A stretch of 64,000 bases of DNA. It comes from Flavobacteriales bacterium (GTDB lineage: Bacteria > Bacteroidota > Bacteroidia > Flavobacteriales_D > Crocinitomicaceae). Location of the stretch: positions 124,001 through 188,000 of the forward strand of contig CANMHB010000001.1 in the NCBI GenBank assembly GCA_947497485.1, given 5' to 3'. This document shows positions 56,340 through 64,000 of the stretch, piece by piece; positions within the stretch are counted from its first letter, which is position 1, and each line of letters begins with the position of its first letter. The notes under the pieces are model-generated. The model was not told the DNA's origin and did no database searches. It was given only the letters and a program-made list of their open reading frames with translations. The translations under genes were made by a program, and so were the position numbers.

Positions 56340-58028
56340 TTATTGAACAGCTGAAGTAAATGAAGAATCGTTGAATATTTTAACAAATTCTCTATCCTTT
56401 GCAGCTTTTTCCTTTAGAGAAGAATCTTTTGCGAATGCGTTTTTAAGATGATTAACAACCGCATCAGTACCTTCTCCACTTCTAGCTGAAATAATAGCTT
56501 TCAAGTAATGAACTTCAGCTGACTCAGAAACACCATTAAGTGCTTTTTTGGCATCTTCATATTTGTTTGAAAGTGTTGCAGCTAGAGCTTTATTAAAGCA
56601 ATTTTCTTTTAAACTAACACCACTAGCATATTTTCCGTCTAAAATATCAAGAATAACAGCATTGTATGCAACTGCGTTGGCATCTTTAGCTCCTTTAGCC
56701 TGATTGATTAATTTTCTAGCATTTGCTCTATCACCTTGAAGAAGTGTTACACCAGCAAGATTATTTTTTGAATTCGCATTGTCTTTAACCTGAATAGCTT
56801 TATCTAAACTTTGCTTTGCCTCAGGTAACTTATTTTGAAGGTATTTAACCGCGCCTAAATTATTGTGCGTTCTATAATCACTTGAAAAATTCTTCGCAGC
56901 AACCTCATACAAACGAGCCTTTTCATTTAAATCATTTGTTAATTTACCCGCAATGAATAATAGTTCTTCCACACCTAAAGAATCAGGTTTTGAAACTGAT
57001 GCAGCTTTCAATTCTTCATCTGTCATTCCTGAAATTGTATAATTCACTGAAATTGTCGTACGACGAATAGCTGGAAACACATCTTTTTCCAATTCTTTGT
57101 ATGACTTTCCAAGATTGATCATTTCTGTCTCTCTTTGTTTAGGATCTTTAGACATTTCCAATATTCTGATAAATAGATTTTTATCTGCTTCAGAAATGGA
57201 TGCAGTAGCTGCAAGTTGAACTTTAAATCCTTCAAAATCTTCGCCGAACTTAGAGGTAACATATTTAGCTGTATCTGTAAAAGCGGTTAACTTTTCTTTT
57301 TTCATTAATCCAATAATGGCATTTCTAGCCTCCCTTGCACGATCAGATGAAAGTGTCTCATTCTTTGACTCTTCGCCATCTGGAGATGCATATCCTTTGA
57401 TTTCGATTGAATTAATTTTGATTCGAGAATTTGATTCTGCGTTTCGAATCCATGAAACAAAATCCAAAACATCTTTATCCTTTAATTCGTTTGGCTTTAC
57501 ATTTGATTTAGAACGATCGAAATTAATTTTAGCCGAAAATGATTTATCTTCAGTTCTCTTGATTGCATCGTCTTCCATAATCATTTTGAATTCTCTCTTC
57601 ACCATCAAAGGCGTTATAACGGTTGCATCCGCCAATTTAATTGGTTTTATTTCACCTTTCTCTTTGGTTCCTTTGTAATATTTACCACTAATCGTTAAAT
57701 CAGCTGCTTCAAAGGAGGGGTCATATGGAATAGTCAGTTCAAAAGTCGCAGATCCTCCTGGTTTGAAAGGCACAGTTTTACCATTTCCAGTAACTTTTTC
57801 ACCTTGAACTTGCCATGTACCTAATGAGGTATTTCCTAGTTTCGGTGTAATATCGGCCTTAACTTTTTTGTTTATACCTTTTTCAGGAACATTAACTACA
57901 ACAGTAAACTTAACACTGTCTCCATGCAGTTCAAGGGGATTAGGAGTTGTATTGTAGGTAAAATCTTTGACTAAGTCGCAAGAAGTAACAAGAAGACCTA
58001 GACCTAAAACAACTGATAATTTTTTCAT
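56340..58028 (-). CDS. OmpA-like/TPR lipoprotein
   Basis: This 562-residue protein has a lipoprotein signal with lipobox LVTSC (Cys17). Residues 25-160 form a beta-rich domain. An OmpA-like peptidoglycan-binding region follows (about 165-320) with INFDRSKSNVKPNELKDKDVLDFVSWI and IEIKGYASPDGEESKNETLSSDRAREARNAI. It has a longer insertion than usual OmpA_C domains. Residues 345-545 hold tetratricopeptide-like helix pairs (LYEVAAKNFSSDYRTHNNLGAVKYLQNKLPEAKQSLDKAI). Such proteins link the outer membrane to the cell wall; some partner with type IX secretion. A -7 box TACTTTTG lies at 58052-58059. Confidence 0.88.
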   Translation of the reverse strand: MKKLSVVLGLGLLVTSCDLVKDFTYNTTPNPLELHGDSVKFTVVVNVPEKGINKKVKADITPKLGNTSLGTWQVQGEKVTGNGKTVPFKPGGSATFELTIPYDPSFEAADLTISGKYYKGTKEKGEIKPIKLADATVITPLMVKREFKMIMEDDAIKRTEDKSFSAKINFDRSKSNVKPNELKDKDVLDFVSWIRNAESNSRIKINSIEIKGYASPDGEESKNETLSSDRAREARNAIIGLMKKEKLTAFTDTAKYVTSKFGEDFEGFKVQLAATASISEADKNLFIRILEMSKDPKQRETEMINLGKSYKELEKDVFPAIRRTTISVNYTISGMTDEELKAASVSKPDSLGVEELLFIAGKLTNDLNEKARLYEVAAKNFSSDYRTHNNLGAVKYLQNKLPEAKQSLDKAIQVKDNANSKNNLAGVTLLQGDRANARKLINQAKGAKDANAVAYNAVILDILDGKYASGVSLKENCFNKALAATLSNKYEDAKKALNGVSESAEVHYLKAIISARSGEGTDAVVNHLKNAFAKDSSLKEKAAKDREFVKIFNDSSFTSAVQ

Positions 58029-58051
58029 TTCGATTGAATTTAAAATTTGTG

Positions 58052-58059
58052 CAAAAGTA
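58052..58059 (-). promoter_or_regulatory. Predicted -7 promoter element of the OmpA/TPR lipoprotein gene
   Basis: TACTTTTG on the minus strand matches TAnnTTTG, 23 bases upstream of the ATG at 58028. The -33 region is A+T-rich without an exact TTG at 19 bases. Confidence 0.5.
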
Positions 58060-58118
58060 ATAACAAAACAATTAATAAATAAGCATGACTTAAAAATCTA
58101 AAGAAAATGTTTTACACA

Positions 58119-58571
58119 TTATTTTGTGAACTGATCTATGAAAATAAATGTTTCAGGATCAATTAGATTAGATAATTCTAACAGAGGCTTTAATACAAAA
58201 TCTCTTTTTCTAAAATTTTTATGGGGAATTACGAGATTTTCTTGCCTAAATAATTGATTTCCATAAAAAATAATATCCAGATCAATTATTCGATCTTGAT
58301 ACTGATTATGCTTCGGATTATTCCTACCCATATCAAACTCAATTTCTTTGAGTTTCTCAATTAAATCAGTCGGTTTAAATTCTGTTTTCATAATGCAACA
58401 ACAATTCAAAAAATGGTTGTTACTTTCGAAACCCCAAGGTTCAGTCACAAGATGGTTGGATACTTTTAAAACCAAACCGACATTTTGATTGATTTTCTCT
58501 ATTGCCAATTTTAGATTTTTTTCCTTGTCCCCTAAATTGGTTCCTAAGGAAAGAATAACTATTGTTTCCAC
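58119..58571 (-). CDS. folK: 2-amino-4-hydroxy-6-hydroxymethyldihydropteridine pyrophosphokinase
   Basis: FolK transfers pyrophosphate from ATP to the pterin in folate synthesis. The 150 residues begin VILSLGTNLGDKEKNLKLAIEKI. They include VTEPWGFESNNHFLNCCCIMKTE and MGRNNPKHNQYQDRIIDLDIIFYG, the Arg/Asp catalytic loop. VIPHKNFRKRDFVLKPLLEL completes the family. Its start overlaps the gldD stop by 13 bases. It is the last gene of the topA-ssb-gldE-gldD-folK run. Confidence 0.95.
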   Translation of the reverse strand: METIVILSLGTNLGDKEKNLKLAIEKINQNVGLVLKVSNHLVTEPWGFESNNHFLNCCCIMKTEFKPTDLIEKLKEIEFDMGRNNPKHNQYQDRIIDLDIIFYGNQLFRQENLVIPHKNFRKRDFVLKPLLELSNLIDPETFIFIDQFTK

Positions 58572-59137
58572 TGGAAATTATTTACCAATTCCAATAAATC
58601 TAATTTTAGATATTCGAGTGTTGGTCTTAAAGAATCATAGTTTGGGCGGCAATTTAACAAGACTTCCCCACGAACAAAGTGATTGACTGAATCTGTTAAA
58701 TAAAACTGGAAATTCGTTGCTACATTTCCCTTTAGTTCAAAAAAGGTTCCAAAAACACGTTTGTTTTTTTCTATTATTTGTTCAAAATCAATTTTATCCG
58801 CTTTAATTTTATGCTCATCCACTTTGTCGTTGGCAAAATTTATAATGGCAGGAAGTGAGTCTTTTGATGGGATTTTTATGTAATAAAGAAACAAAGAACC
58901 ATTAATTGGACCTAAATCAATTTGCTGCATGCAAAAATTCGATTTTTCGAAGGTGCAAGGTTTATAATTGTATAAATCGGCAAGCTTAAGCTCGTATGGG
59001 CAATCTACTGAAATTAAACGATAACTGTGATCAGGAAATTCGGTTCTAAGGTAAGTCGGAGGCTTTGGAATAGACTCATTATCCTTGCATCCATAGATAA
59101 AGACAACTAAAAGAATCGACAAATAAATTTTATTCAT
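58559..59137 (-). CDS. gldD: Gliding motility lipoprotein GldD
   Basis: GldD is required for gliding motility and type IX secretion in Flavobacterium. The 192 residues have a lipoprotein signal ending in FIYGC (Cys17). Family traits are PPTYLRTEFPDHSYRLISVDCPYE, CTFEKSNFCMQQIDLGPINGSLFLYYI and the C-terminal YFYLT-like segment FQFYLTDSVNHFVRGEVLLNCRPNYDSL. It overlaps gldE by 8 bases and folK by 13. Its exact molecular role is unsettled. Confidence 0.93.
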   Translation of the reverse strand: MNKIYLSILLVVFIYGCKDNESIPKPPTYLRTEFPDHSYRLISVDCPYELKLADLYNYKPCTFEKSNFCMQQIDLGPINGSLFLYYIKIPSKDSLPAIINFANDKVDEHKIKADKIDFEQIIEKNKRVFGTFFELKGNVATNFQFYLTDSVNHFVRGEVLLNCRPNYDSLRPTLEYLKLDLLELVNNFQWKQ

Positions 59138-60464
59138 TGGTTTGTGATTTAATTACCTTGATCGATCTTATTCTTTTTTTATCAGATGAAACAACAATTA
59201 ATTTATAATTGGAAATGGATATATACTCATTGTTCTTCAAAATTCTACCGGCTTGTTCAATCATTAAACCGCCAATTGTTTCAGAATCACCTTTTACCAA
59301 TTCAAAATCAGCGCCATCCTCTTCAATTATCTTATAAAAATCATTAAGAGATGTTCGACCTTCGAATGTAAATGTATTCTCATCAAGTTTGACATACGGA
59401 ATATCGTTTTCATCAAACTCATCCGTTATTTCACCAACTATCTCCTCTAAAATATCTTCTAAGGTAACAATTCCACTTGCACCTCCATATTCATCGACTA
59501 CAATAGCCATGTGCATTTTCATTTTTCGGAATTCCTGAAGTAAATCATTAATTTTCTTATTTTCAGGAATGAAAAATGGCTTTCTCAAAACGGATTTCCA
59601 ATCAAATTCATTTTTTTCACTTAAGTGAGGAAGCAAATCTTTGATATACAAAATTCCAATCACATTATCTTGAGAATCGCGGTAAATAGGAATACGCGAA
59701 TAACCCGCTTCAAGAATGTAATCTAAAACCTCATTTAGCAGCGACTCAGAATCTATTGCTTCCACTTCCACCCTTGGCGTCATAATTTGACAAGCTTCCG
59801 TTTTTCCGAATCGAACAATTCCCTCCAAAATTTTGTGCTCCTCCTCAGAGTCTGAATCTTCCTTGGTCAAGGCAAGTGCCTGCTCTAATTCATCTGTACT
59901 TACCTGAACAGAGCTTTTTGCCATTTTCTGAATAAAAAATGATCCTTTAACTAAAATGAATTTTACCCACGAGATTGGAGGTGTTTTACCAAAGAAATTT
60001 AATGGATAGGCAACCCAATTTACTACTTTGATCGAATTTCTGGTTGCAAATATTTTGGGAATAACTTCTCCTGTTAGTAAAATCAAAAATGTAATACCAA
60101 CAACTTCTAACAAAAACCTTGTTAATTCCGTGCCTGGTTTTGGCGGCACAAGTTGATCCATTATAAATGTGGTTAGAATTACCACTCCTACATTAACAAA
60201 ATTATGAATAATTAGTAGTGTCGCCAGTAGTTCTTTTGGCTTAGATATCAATTCAAGAATCAATTTTGATTTTGGAGAATTTTCTTTCTTAAGCGAATCC
60301 GTTTCTGTTGGTTTCAAGGAGAAAAATGCCGATTCTGAGCCAGACATTAGTGCGGCAAGAAAGAGCAAAAGGATAACTAATAAAATATATAAGACTGTTG
60401 AAGAGTTGAATCCGCATTCAACGACTCGATACAAACTTTGACTGGAAGGTTCTGTGCTGTTCAT
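59130..60464 (-). CDS. gldE: Gliding motility-associated membrane protein GldE (CNNM/CorC family)
   Basis: GldE is a partner of GldD. The 444 residues have an N-terminal hydrophobic region and a DUF21/CNNM membrane domain (about 20-205) with LAALMSGSESAFFSL and LLTGEVIPKIFATRNSIKV. A CBS pair follows (about 215-345) with IMTPRVEVEAIDSE, YSRIPIYRDSQDNVIGILYIKDLLPHL and MAIVVDEYGGASGIVTLEDILEEIVGEITDE, and then a C-terminal CorC/HlyC domain. CNNM proteins are ion-transport related, but the role in gliding is not explained. ssb follows upstream after 5 bases. Confidence 0.93.
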   Translation of the reverse strand: MNSTEPSSQSLYRVVECGFNSSTVLYILLVILLLFLAALMSGSESAFFSLKPTETDSLKKENSPKSKLILELISKPKELLATLLIIHNFVNVGVVILTTFIMDQLVPPKPGTELTRFLLEVVGITFLILLTGEVIPKIFATRNSIKVVNWVAYPLNFFGKTPPISWVKFILVKGSFFIQKMAKSSVQVSTDELEQALALTKEDSDSEEEHKILEGIVRFGKTEACQIMTPRVEVEAIDSESLLNEVLDYILEAGYSRIPIYRDSQDNVIGILYIKDLLPHLSEKNEFDWKSVLRKPFFIPENKKINDLLQEFRKMKMHMAIVVDEYGGASGIVTLEDILEEIVGEITDEFDENDIPYVKLDENTFTFEGRTSLNDFYKIIEEDGADFELVKGDSETIGGLMIEQAGRILKNNEYISISNYKLIVVSSDKKRIRSIKVIKSQTNE

Positions 60465-60469
60465 TTTAA

Positions 60470-60910
60470 TTAAAATGGCGTATCATCATCTGAAGATGGC
60501 GATAAATCTGGCATAGATGAAGGACTTGATGGTTTTCCTTCAGATGAATATGCTTGAGAAGGGCGTTCGGAATCAGGTCTTGAAAGAATGGTCAACTCGT
60601 CACCCACAACTTCTGTAGCATAGCGATTGTTTCCATCTTTATCTTGCCAAGATCGCTTTTTAAGTTTACCTTCAACATATACCTTCGTCCCTTTTCGAAT
60701 ATACTTTTCAGCAACTTCAGCAAGACCACGCCATAAAACGATATCGTGCCAATCGGTTATTTCTTTTTTCTCACCCGTATTCTTGTCCGTAAAAATCTCT
60801 GACGTAGCTAATGGAAAAGATGCAATTACGGCTCCATTTTCCAATCTTCTAATTTCAGGGTCCTTACCTAAGTTTCCAATAAGAATAACTTTGTTGACAC
60901 TTCCGTTCAT
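60470..60910 (-). CDS. ssb: Single-stranded DNA-binding protein
   Basis: SSB coats single-stranded DNA in replication and repair. The 146 residues begin MNGSVNKVILIGNLGKDPEIRRLENG. The OB fold includes WHDIVLWRGLAEVAEKYIRKGTKVYVEGKLKKRSWQDKDG. The tail is Ser/Pro-rich and ends SSDDDTPF, the acidic partner-binding tip. A -7 box TACTTTTG ends only 4 bases before the ATG, implying a leaderless transcript. It lies between topA and gldE, a linkage seen in gliding Flavobacteriales. Confidence 0.97.
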   Translation of the reverse strand: MNGSVNKVILIGNLGKDPEIRRLENGAVIASFPLATSEIFTDKNTGEKKEITDWHDIVLWRGLAEVAEKYIRKGTKVYVEGKLKKRSWQDKDGNNRYATEVVGDELTILSRPDSERPSQAYSSEGKPSSPSSMPDLSPSSDDDTPF

Positions 60911-60914
60911 GCTG

Positions 60915-60922
60915 CAAAAGTA
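60915..60922 (-). promoter_or_regulatory. -7 element 4 bases upstream of ssb
   Basis: TACTTTTG on the minus strand matches TAnnTTTG exactly. It ends at 60915 while the ATG begins at 60910, so the predicted transcription start falls at or just inside the start codon. No -33 TTG is seen at the usual distance. Confidence 0.55.
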
Positions 60923-60946
60923 TAAAAATATAAAAATTAATCTGGA

Positions 60947-63253
60947 CTATTTCTTTTTGAAGGATTTTTTTGTCCCTTGATTCTCTGCCAATTCCAAACA
61001 TTCCTCCAGGGTTAAATCCTCAGGTTTTTTATCTTTTGGAAGTTTATAATTGTTTTTTCCAATTTTCAAATATGCACCGTATCGGCCATTGAGAAGTTGA
61101 ACGTCTTCCCTGCTATCGAAGGTTTTTATCAAATTATTCGCGGCAGCAGTTTGTTTTTCAGTATACAATTCTAATGCTCTTTCAAGTGAAATTGAAATTG
61201 GGTCCTCACCTTTTGGTATGGAAACAAATGTTTTTCCAACCTGAACATAGGGGCCAAATCTACCTGTATTTGCTTTAACTTCGAGACCTTCGTGATTTCC
61301 AAGAACGCGAGGTAACTTGAAAAGTTCAAGTGCTTCTTCCAATGTTATTGAACCAATCGACTGACTTGGCTGAAGCGATGCAAAAAGTGCTTTTTCTCCA
61401 TCTTCTTTCTCGTCACCAACTTGAATCATTGGACCAAAGCGACCAATTCTTGCTATTACTTTTCTGCCAGATGTTGGATGAATTCCCAATTCTCTTTCCC
61501 CTGTGGCGCGATCGGAATGTTCTAAGGTCGACTCTACGTTTTCATGAAATGGCGAATAGAATGAACTCATCATCTTTGTCCACTCGATTTTGCCTGAAGC
61601 AATTTCATCAAATTCTGCTTCAACTTTCGCAGTGAAATTGTAATCCATAATTCGCTCGAAGTGTGTATTCAAGAAATCTGTTACGACGATTCCGATATCT
61701 GTAGGCGAGAGTTTATTTTTATCTTTACCAGTGGTTTCGGATTTGATTTCTTTTGAAATGGAATCTTTTTTCAAGGTCAAACTCACGTAATTTCTGAGCG
61801 CACCTTCGCGTTCTTTCTTTTCAACATATCCTCTTTTCTGAATGGTTGAAATAGTTGGAGCGTAAGTGGATGGGCGACCAATTCCCAATTCTTCGAGTTT
61901 CTTAACCAATGAGGCCTCAACATAACGTGATGGCGGTCGGGTAAATCGTTCAACAGCCGTAATTGAGTCAACTGAAAGTTTTTCATTCAGTTCCACCGCA
62001 GGGAGCAATCCTTCCGTTTCATCTTCTTCGTTTTCTTCCGAACTCGATTCAATATACACCTTTAGAAAGCCATCAAATTTGATTACCTCACCTTTTGCAG
62101 CAAAATAATCGTTCGTTTTCAAACCTCCGATTTTAATAGTAGTTCGCTCTAATTGTGCATCAGCCATTTGACTGGCTATTCCACGTTTCCAAATTAGGTC
62201 GTAAAGTCTTACCTCATCGCGGTCTCCATCGATTTCAGATCGATTAAAATCCGTAGGACGAATGGCCTCGTGTGCTTCCTGTGCTCCGGCAGACTTCGTT
62301 GCATATTTTCGAACCTTTGAATAGTTTGAACCATAATTCTTTTCAATTGCATCTTTCGCTGCATTAATTGCCGTTTGGGAAAGATTAACTGAATCGGTTC
62401 TCATGTAAGTTATTAATCCTGATTCATACAAACGTTGGGCAACGGACATCGTTTTGGTAACTGAAAAACCTAATTTCAAACTCGCTTCTTGTTGAAGTGT
62501 CGAAGTTGTAAATGGCGCTGCTGGTGTTCGAGTTGCTGGTTTTGTCTGGATATCGTCAACAAAAAAATCAGTGGTTTTGCAAACTTCTAATAAATTCTCC
62601 GCTTCTTTTTCATTTTCAAGTTGCTTCGAAAATTCCGTTTTTAGAACGCCTTTCTTTGATTTGAACTGACCATTTACGCGAAAAAACGGATTTGAATTAA
62701 ACGCATCAATTTCTTTTTCGCGCTCAACAATTAATCGAACTGCGACTGACTGAACTCTTCCAGCAGACAAACTCGGACGGACTTTTTTCCAAAGAACTGG
62801 TGATAACTCAAAACCAACTATGCGATCTAAAACTCGCCTTGCTTGCTGAGCATCAACCAATTCTTTATTAATAATTCTTGGGTTTTCTATCGCTTTTAAA
62901 ATAGCTGATTTGGTAATTTCATTGAATGTAATTCGCTTCGTATCTTTTTTCTTCAAATCAAGCGTTTCATACAAATGCCAAGAAATGGCTTCTCCTTCAC
63001 GGTCCTCATCAGTCGCCAGCCAAACAATTTCAGCTTCTTTTGCTAATTTTTTGAGTTCTGCAACAACCTGTTTTTTGTCTGCAGAAACTTCATAATTTGG
63101 CTCAAAATTATTTTCGAGATCAATTGAAAGTCCTTTTTTAGCAAGGTCTCTAACATGACCAAAACTTGACTTAACCACAAAATCTTTACCTAGATATCCC
63201 TCAATTGTTTTCGCCTTTGCTGGTGACTCAACGATAACCAAATTTTTAGCCAT
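60947..63253 (-). CDS. topA: DNA topoisomerase I
   Basis: This type IA topoisomerase relaxes negative supercoils. The 768 residues start with the Toprim domain (NLVIVESPAKAKTIEGYLG and WLATDEDREGEAISWHLYE). The catalytic Tyr is in GLITYMRTDSVNLS near residue 290, and QEAHEAIRPTDF follows. RPSTYAPTISTIQKRGYVEKK is another mark. The C-terminus lacks Cys4 zinc fingers and instead carries repeated units: GRFGPMIQVG, GRFGPYVQVG and GRYGAYLKIG, ending in a Lys tail. It has its own promoter and lies 36 bases upstream of ssb. Confidence 0.97.
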   Translation of the reverse strand: MAKNLVIVESPAKAKTIEGYLGKDFVVKSSFGHVRDLAKKGLSIDLENNFEPNYEVSADKKQVVAELKKLAKEAEIVWLATDEDREGEAISWHLYETLDLKKKDTKRITFNEITKSAILKAIENPRIINKELVDAQQARRVLDRIVGFELSPVLWKKVRPSLSAGRVQSVAVRLIVEREKEIDAFNSNPFFRVNGQFKSKKGVLKTEFSKQLENEKEAENLLEVCKTTDFFVDDIQTKPATRTPAAPFTTSTLQQEASLKLGFSVTKTMSVAQRLYESGLITYMRTDSVNLSQTAINAAKDAIEKNYGSNYSKVRKYATKSAGAQEAHEAIRPTDFNRSEIDGDRDEVRLYDLIWKRGIASQMADAQLERTTIKIGGLKTNDYFAAKGEVIKFDGFLKVYIESSSEENEEDETEGLLPAVELNEKLSVDSITAVERFTRPPSRYVEASLVKKLEELGIGRPSTYAPTISTIQKRGYVEKKEREGALRNYVSLTLKKDSISKEIKSETTGKDKNKLSPTDIGIVVTDFLNTHFERIMDYNFTAKVEAEFDEIASGKIEWTKMMSSFYSPFHENVESTLEHSDRATGERELGIHPTSGRKVIARIGRFGPMIQVGDEKEDGEKALFASLQPSQSIGSITLEEALELFKLPRVLGNHEGLEVKANTGRFGPYVQVGKTFVSIPKGEDPISISLERALELYTEKQTAAANNLIKTFDSREDVQLLNGRYGAYLKIGKNNYKLPKDKKPEDLTLEECLELAENQGTKKSFKKK

Positions 63254-63271
63254 TCTCGATTAATTTTTGGA

Positions 63272-63303
63272 CAAATGTAATTGTAAAACTATTGAATCCA
63301 CAA
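63272..63303 (-). promoter_or_regulatory. Promoter of topA
   Basis: The minus strand has TTG (63301-63303), a spacer of about 21 bases and TACATTTG (63272-63279), matching the Bacteroidota promoter. The box is 18 bases upstream of the topA ATG at 63253. Confidence 0.7.
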
Positions 63304-63337
63304 ATTGTTTTTTACGATTTTTTCGACCTATAAATAA

Positions 63338-63352
63338 TTAACCTATGGTTAA
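63338..63352. promoter_or_regulatory. Palindrome between the topA and miaB promoters
   Basis: TTAACC-TAT-GGTTAA is a perfect 6-bp inverted repeat in the middle of the 200-base divergent region. It lies upstream of both promoters, where a regulator dimer could act. Its role is unknown. Confidence 0.4.
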
Positions 63353-63404
63353 GAATTTTTTAAAAACTTCAATTTACACATTTAGAATTTTTAACTATGT
63401 CATT

Positions 63405-63434
63405 TTGTCACTCTTTTTGAATTTTGTATTTTTG
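63405..63434 (+). promoter_or_regulatory. Promoter of miaB
   Basis: TTG (63405-63407), a 19-base spacer and TATTTTTG (63427-63434) match the Bacteroidota consensus exactly. The box is 18 bases upstream of the ATG at 63453. Confidence 0.75.
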
Positions 63435-63452
63435 CCCTCCTATTTTAATAAA

Positions 63453-64000
63453 ATGTCAATTGGTAATAAAGTAATTGAAGAAGACAAACAAGGTGAAGCA
63501 ACTATGATTGCCTCCACTGAAAATTCAACTGGAAAAAAATTGTATGTTGAAAGCTATGGCTGTCAGATGAATTTTTCAGATAGCGAGGTTGTGGCGTCAA
63601 TCATGTCAAATGAAGGTTATCAGACTACGAGAAATATTGAAGAAGCGAATGTTATTTTAATCAATACTTGCTCGATTCGCGAAAATGCGGAAACGAGAGT
63701 TCGTAATCGGTTGACTGATTTCAAGAAACGAAAGGAAGATAATCCTGAATTGGTTGTTGGCATTTTAGGTTGTATGGCTGAGCGCCTTAAAAAATCATTA
63801 TTAGAAGAAGAAAAATTAGTTGATTTAGTCGCAGGACCTGACGCATATCGAGATTTGCCAAATTTAGTTGATGAAGTTGGAACCGGACAAAAAGCTGTAA
63901 ATGTTTTACTTTCTCGTGACGAAACGTATGCTGATATTTCACCTGTTCGATTGGATCAAGGTGGCGTAACAGCATTCGTAACGATTATGCGTGGTTGCGA
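63453..64000 (+). CDS. miaB: tRNA-2-methylthio-N6-dimethylallyladenosine synthase, 5' part only
   Basis: MiaB adds a methylthio group to i6A37 of tRNAs using radical SAM chemistry. The visible 182 residues start [20 protein letters not shown], a longer leader than in E. coli. The UPF0004 domain follows: [21 protein letters not shown] with the first cluster Cys, [18 protein letters not shown] with the second, and [13 protein letters not shown] with the third. [10 protein letters not shown] is the beginning of the radical SAM core. The gene is cut by the window edge, so length cannot be checked. The Cys pattern excludes RimO as the better guess. Confidence 0.95.
   Translation, partial: MSIGNKVIEEDKQGEATMIASTENSTGKKLYVESYGCQMNFSDSEVVASIMSNEGYQTTRNIEEANVILINTCSIRENAETRVRNRLTDFKKRKEDNPELVVGILGCMAERLKKSLLEEEKLVDLVAGPDAYRDLPNLVDEVGTGQKAVNVLLSRDETYADISPVRLDQGGVTAFVTIMRGC

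Overview
The window is a low-GC bacterial chromosome segment, most likely from a Bacteroidota of the order Flavobacteriales. The evidence is the linked gldE and gldD gliding/type IX secretion genes, promoters of the form TTG-N19..21-TAnnTTTG, AT-rich ribosomal leaders without clear Shine-Dalgarno sequences, the gene order rplQ-carA-eno, and a DnaG lacking most zinc ligands. A Crocinitomicaceae/Fluviicola-like origin is possible but cannot be fixed from the sequence alone. Coding density is very high. No gene-free stretch exceeds 300 bases; the longest gaps are about 250 bases (19445-19695) and 200 bases (63254-63452). No tRNA, rRNA, CRISPR array or insertion sequence was found.

Region 1 (12-16105, all minus strand) is a surface-polysaccharide locus read from right to left. 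It starts with a winged-helix regulator whose start codon and -7 box lie in a perfect palindrome. It continues with APS kinase (cysC), an ABC polysaccharide exporter (Wzm/Wzt type, with a C-terminal carbohydrate-recognition extension), a SAM methyltransferase, two tandem WbsX-like proteins, a large membrane protein, two O-acyltransferases, four GT2 enzymes, one GT8 and one GT61 enzyme. Most junctions overlap or are under 16 bases. Several transferases lack an ATG start.

Region 2 (16185-31869) is mixed housekeeping. It holds an MsbA-like ABC transporter, an AAA/DUF4143 ATPase next to a 33-base tandem repeat, and a plus-strand run of polyprenyl synthase, a YwqK-like lipoprotein, DnaG and MscS. 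PdxJ stands on the opposite strand. Then come a CBS protein, NAD kinase, two peptidyl-prolyl isomerases (one a cyclophilin-FKBP fusion with a His-rich tail), RdgB, two GT4-type glycosyltransferases and a small lipoprotein.

Region 3 (31862-52240, minus) starts, in transcription order, at a consensus promoter with a hairpin at the predicted mRNA 5' end. It runs through a merged str-S10-spc-alpha ribosomal operon, rpsL to rplQ, including secY, infA, fusA and rpoA and the small rpmJ and rpmD genes, and ends at a strong terminator. Downstream lie carA, eno, a small secreted protein and a NUDIX hydrolase.

Region 4 (52313-64000) holds pdhB, clpX and clpP, a divergent glycosyltransferase-like gene, an OmpA/TPR lipoprotein, the folK-gldD-gldE-ssb-topA set, and a partial miaB cut by the right edge. 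The least explained parts are the regulator/palindrome/polysaccharide arrangement, the 33-base repeats beside the AAA ATPase, and the run of non-ATG starts.
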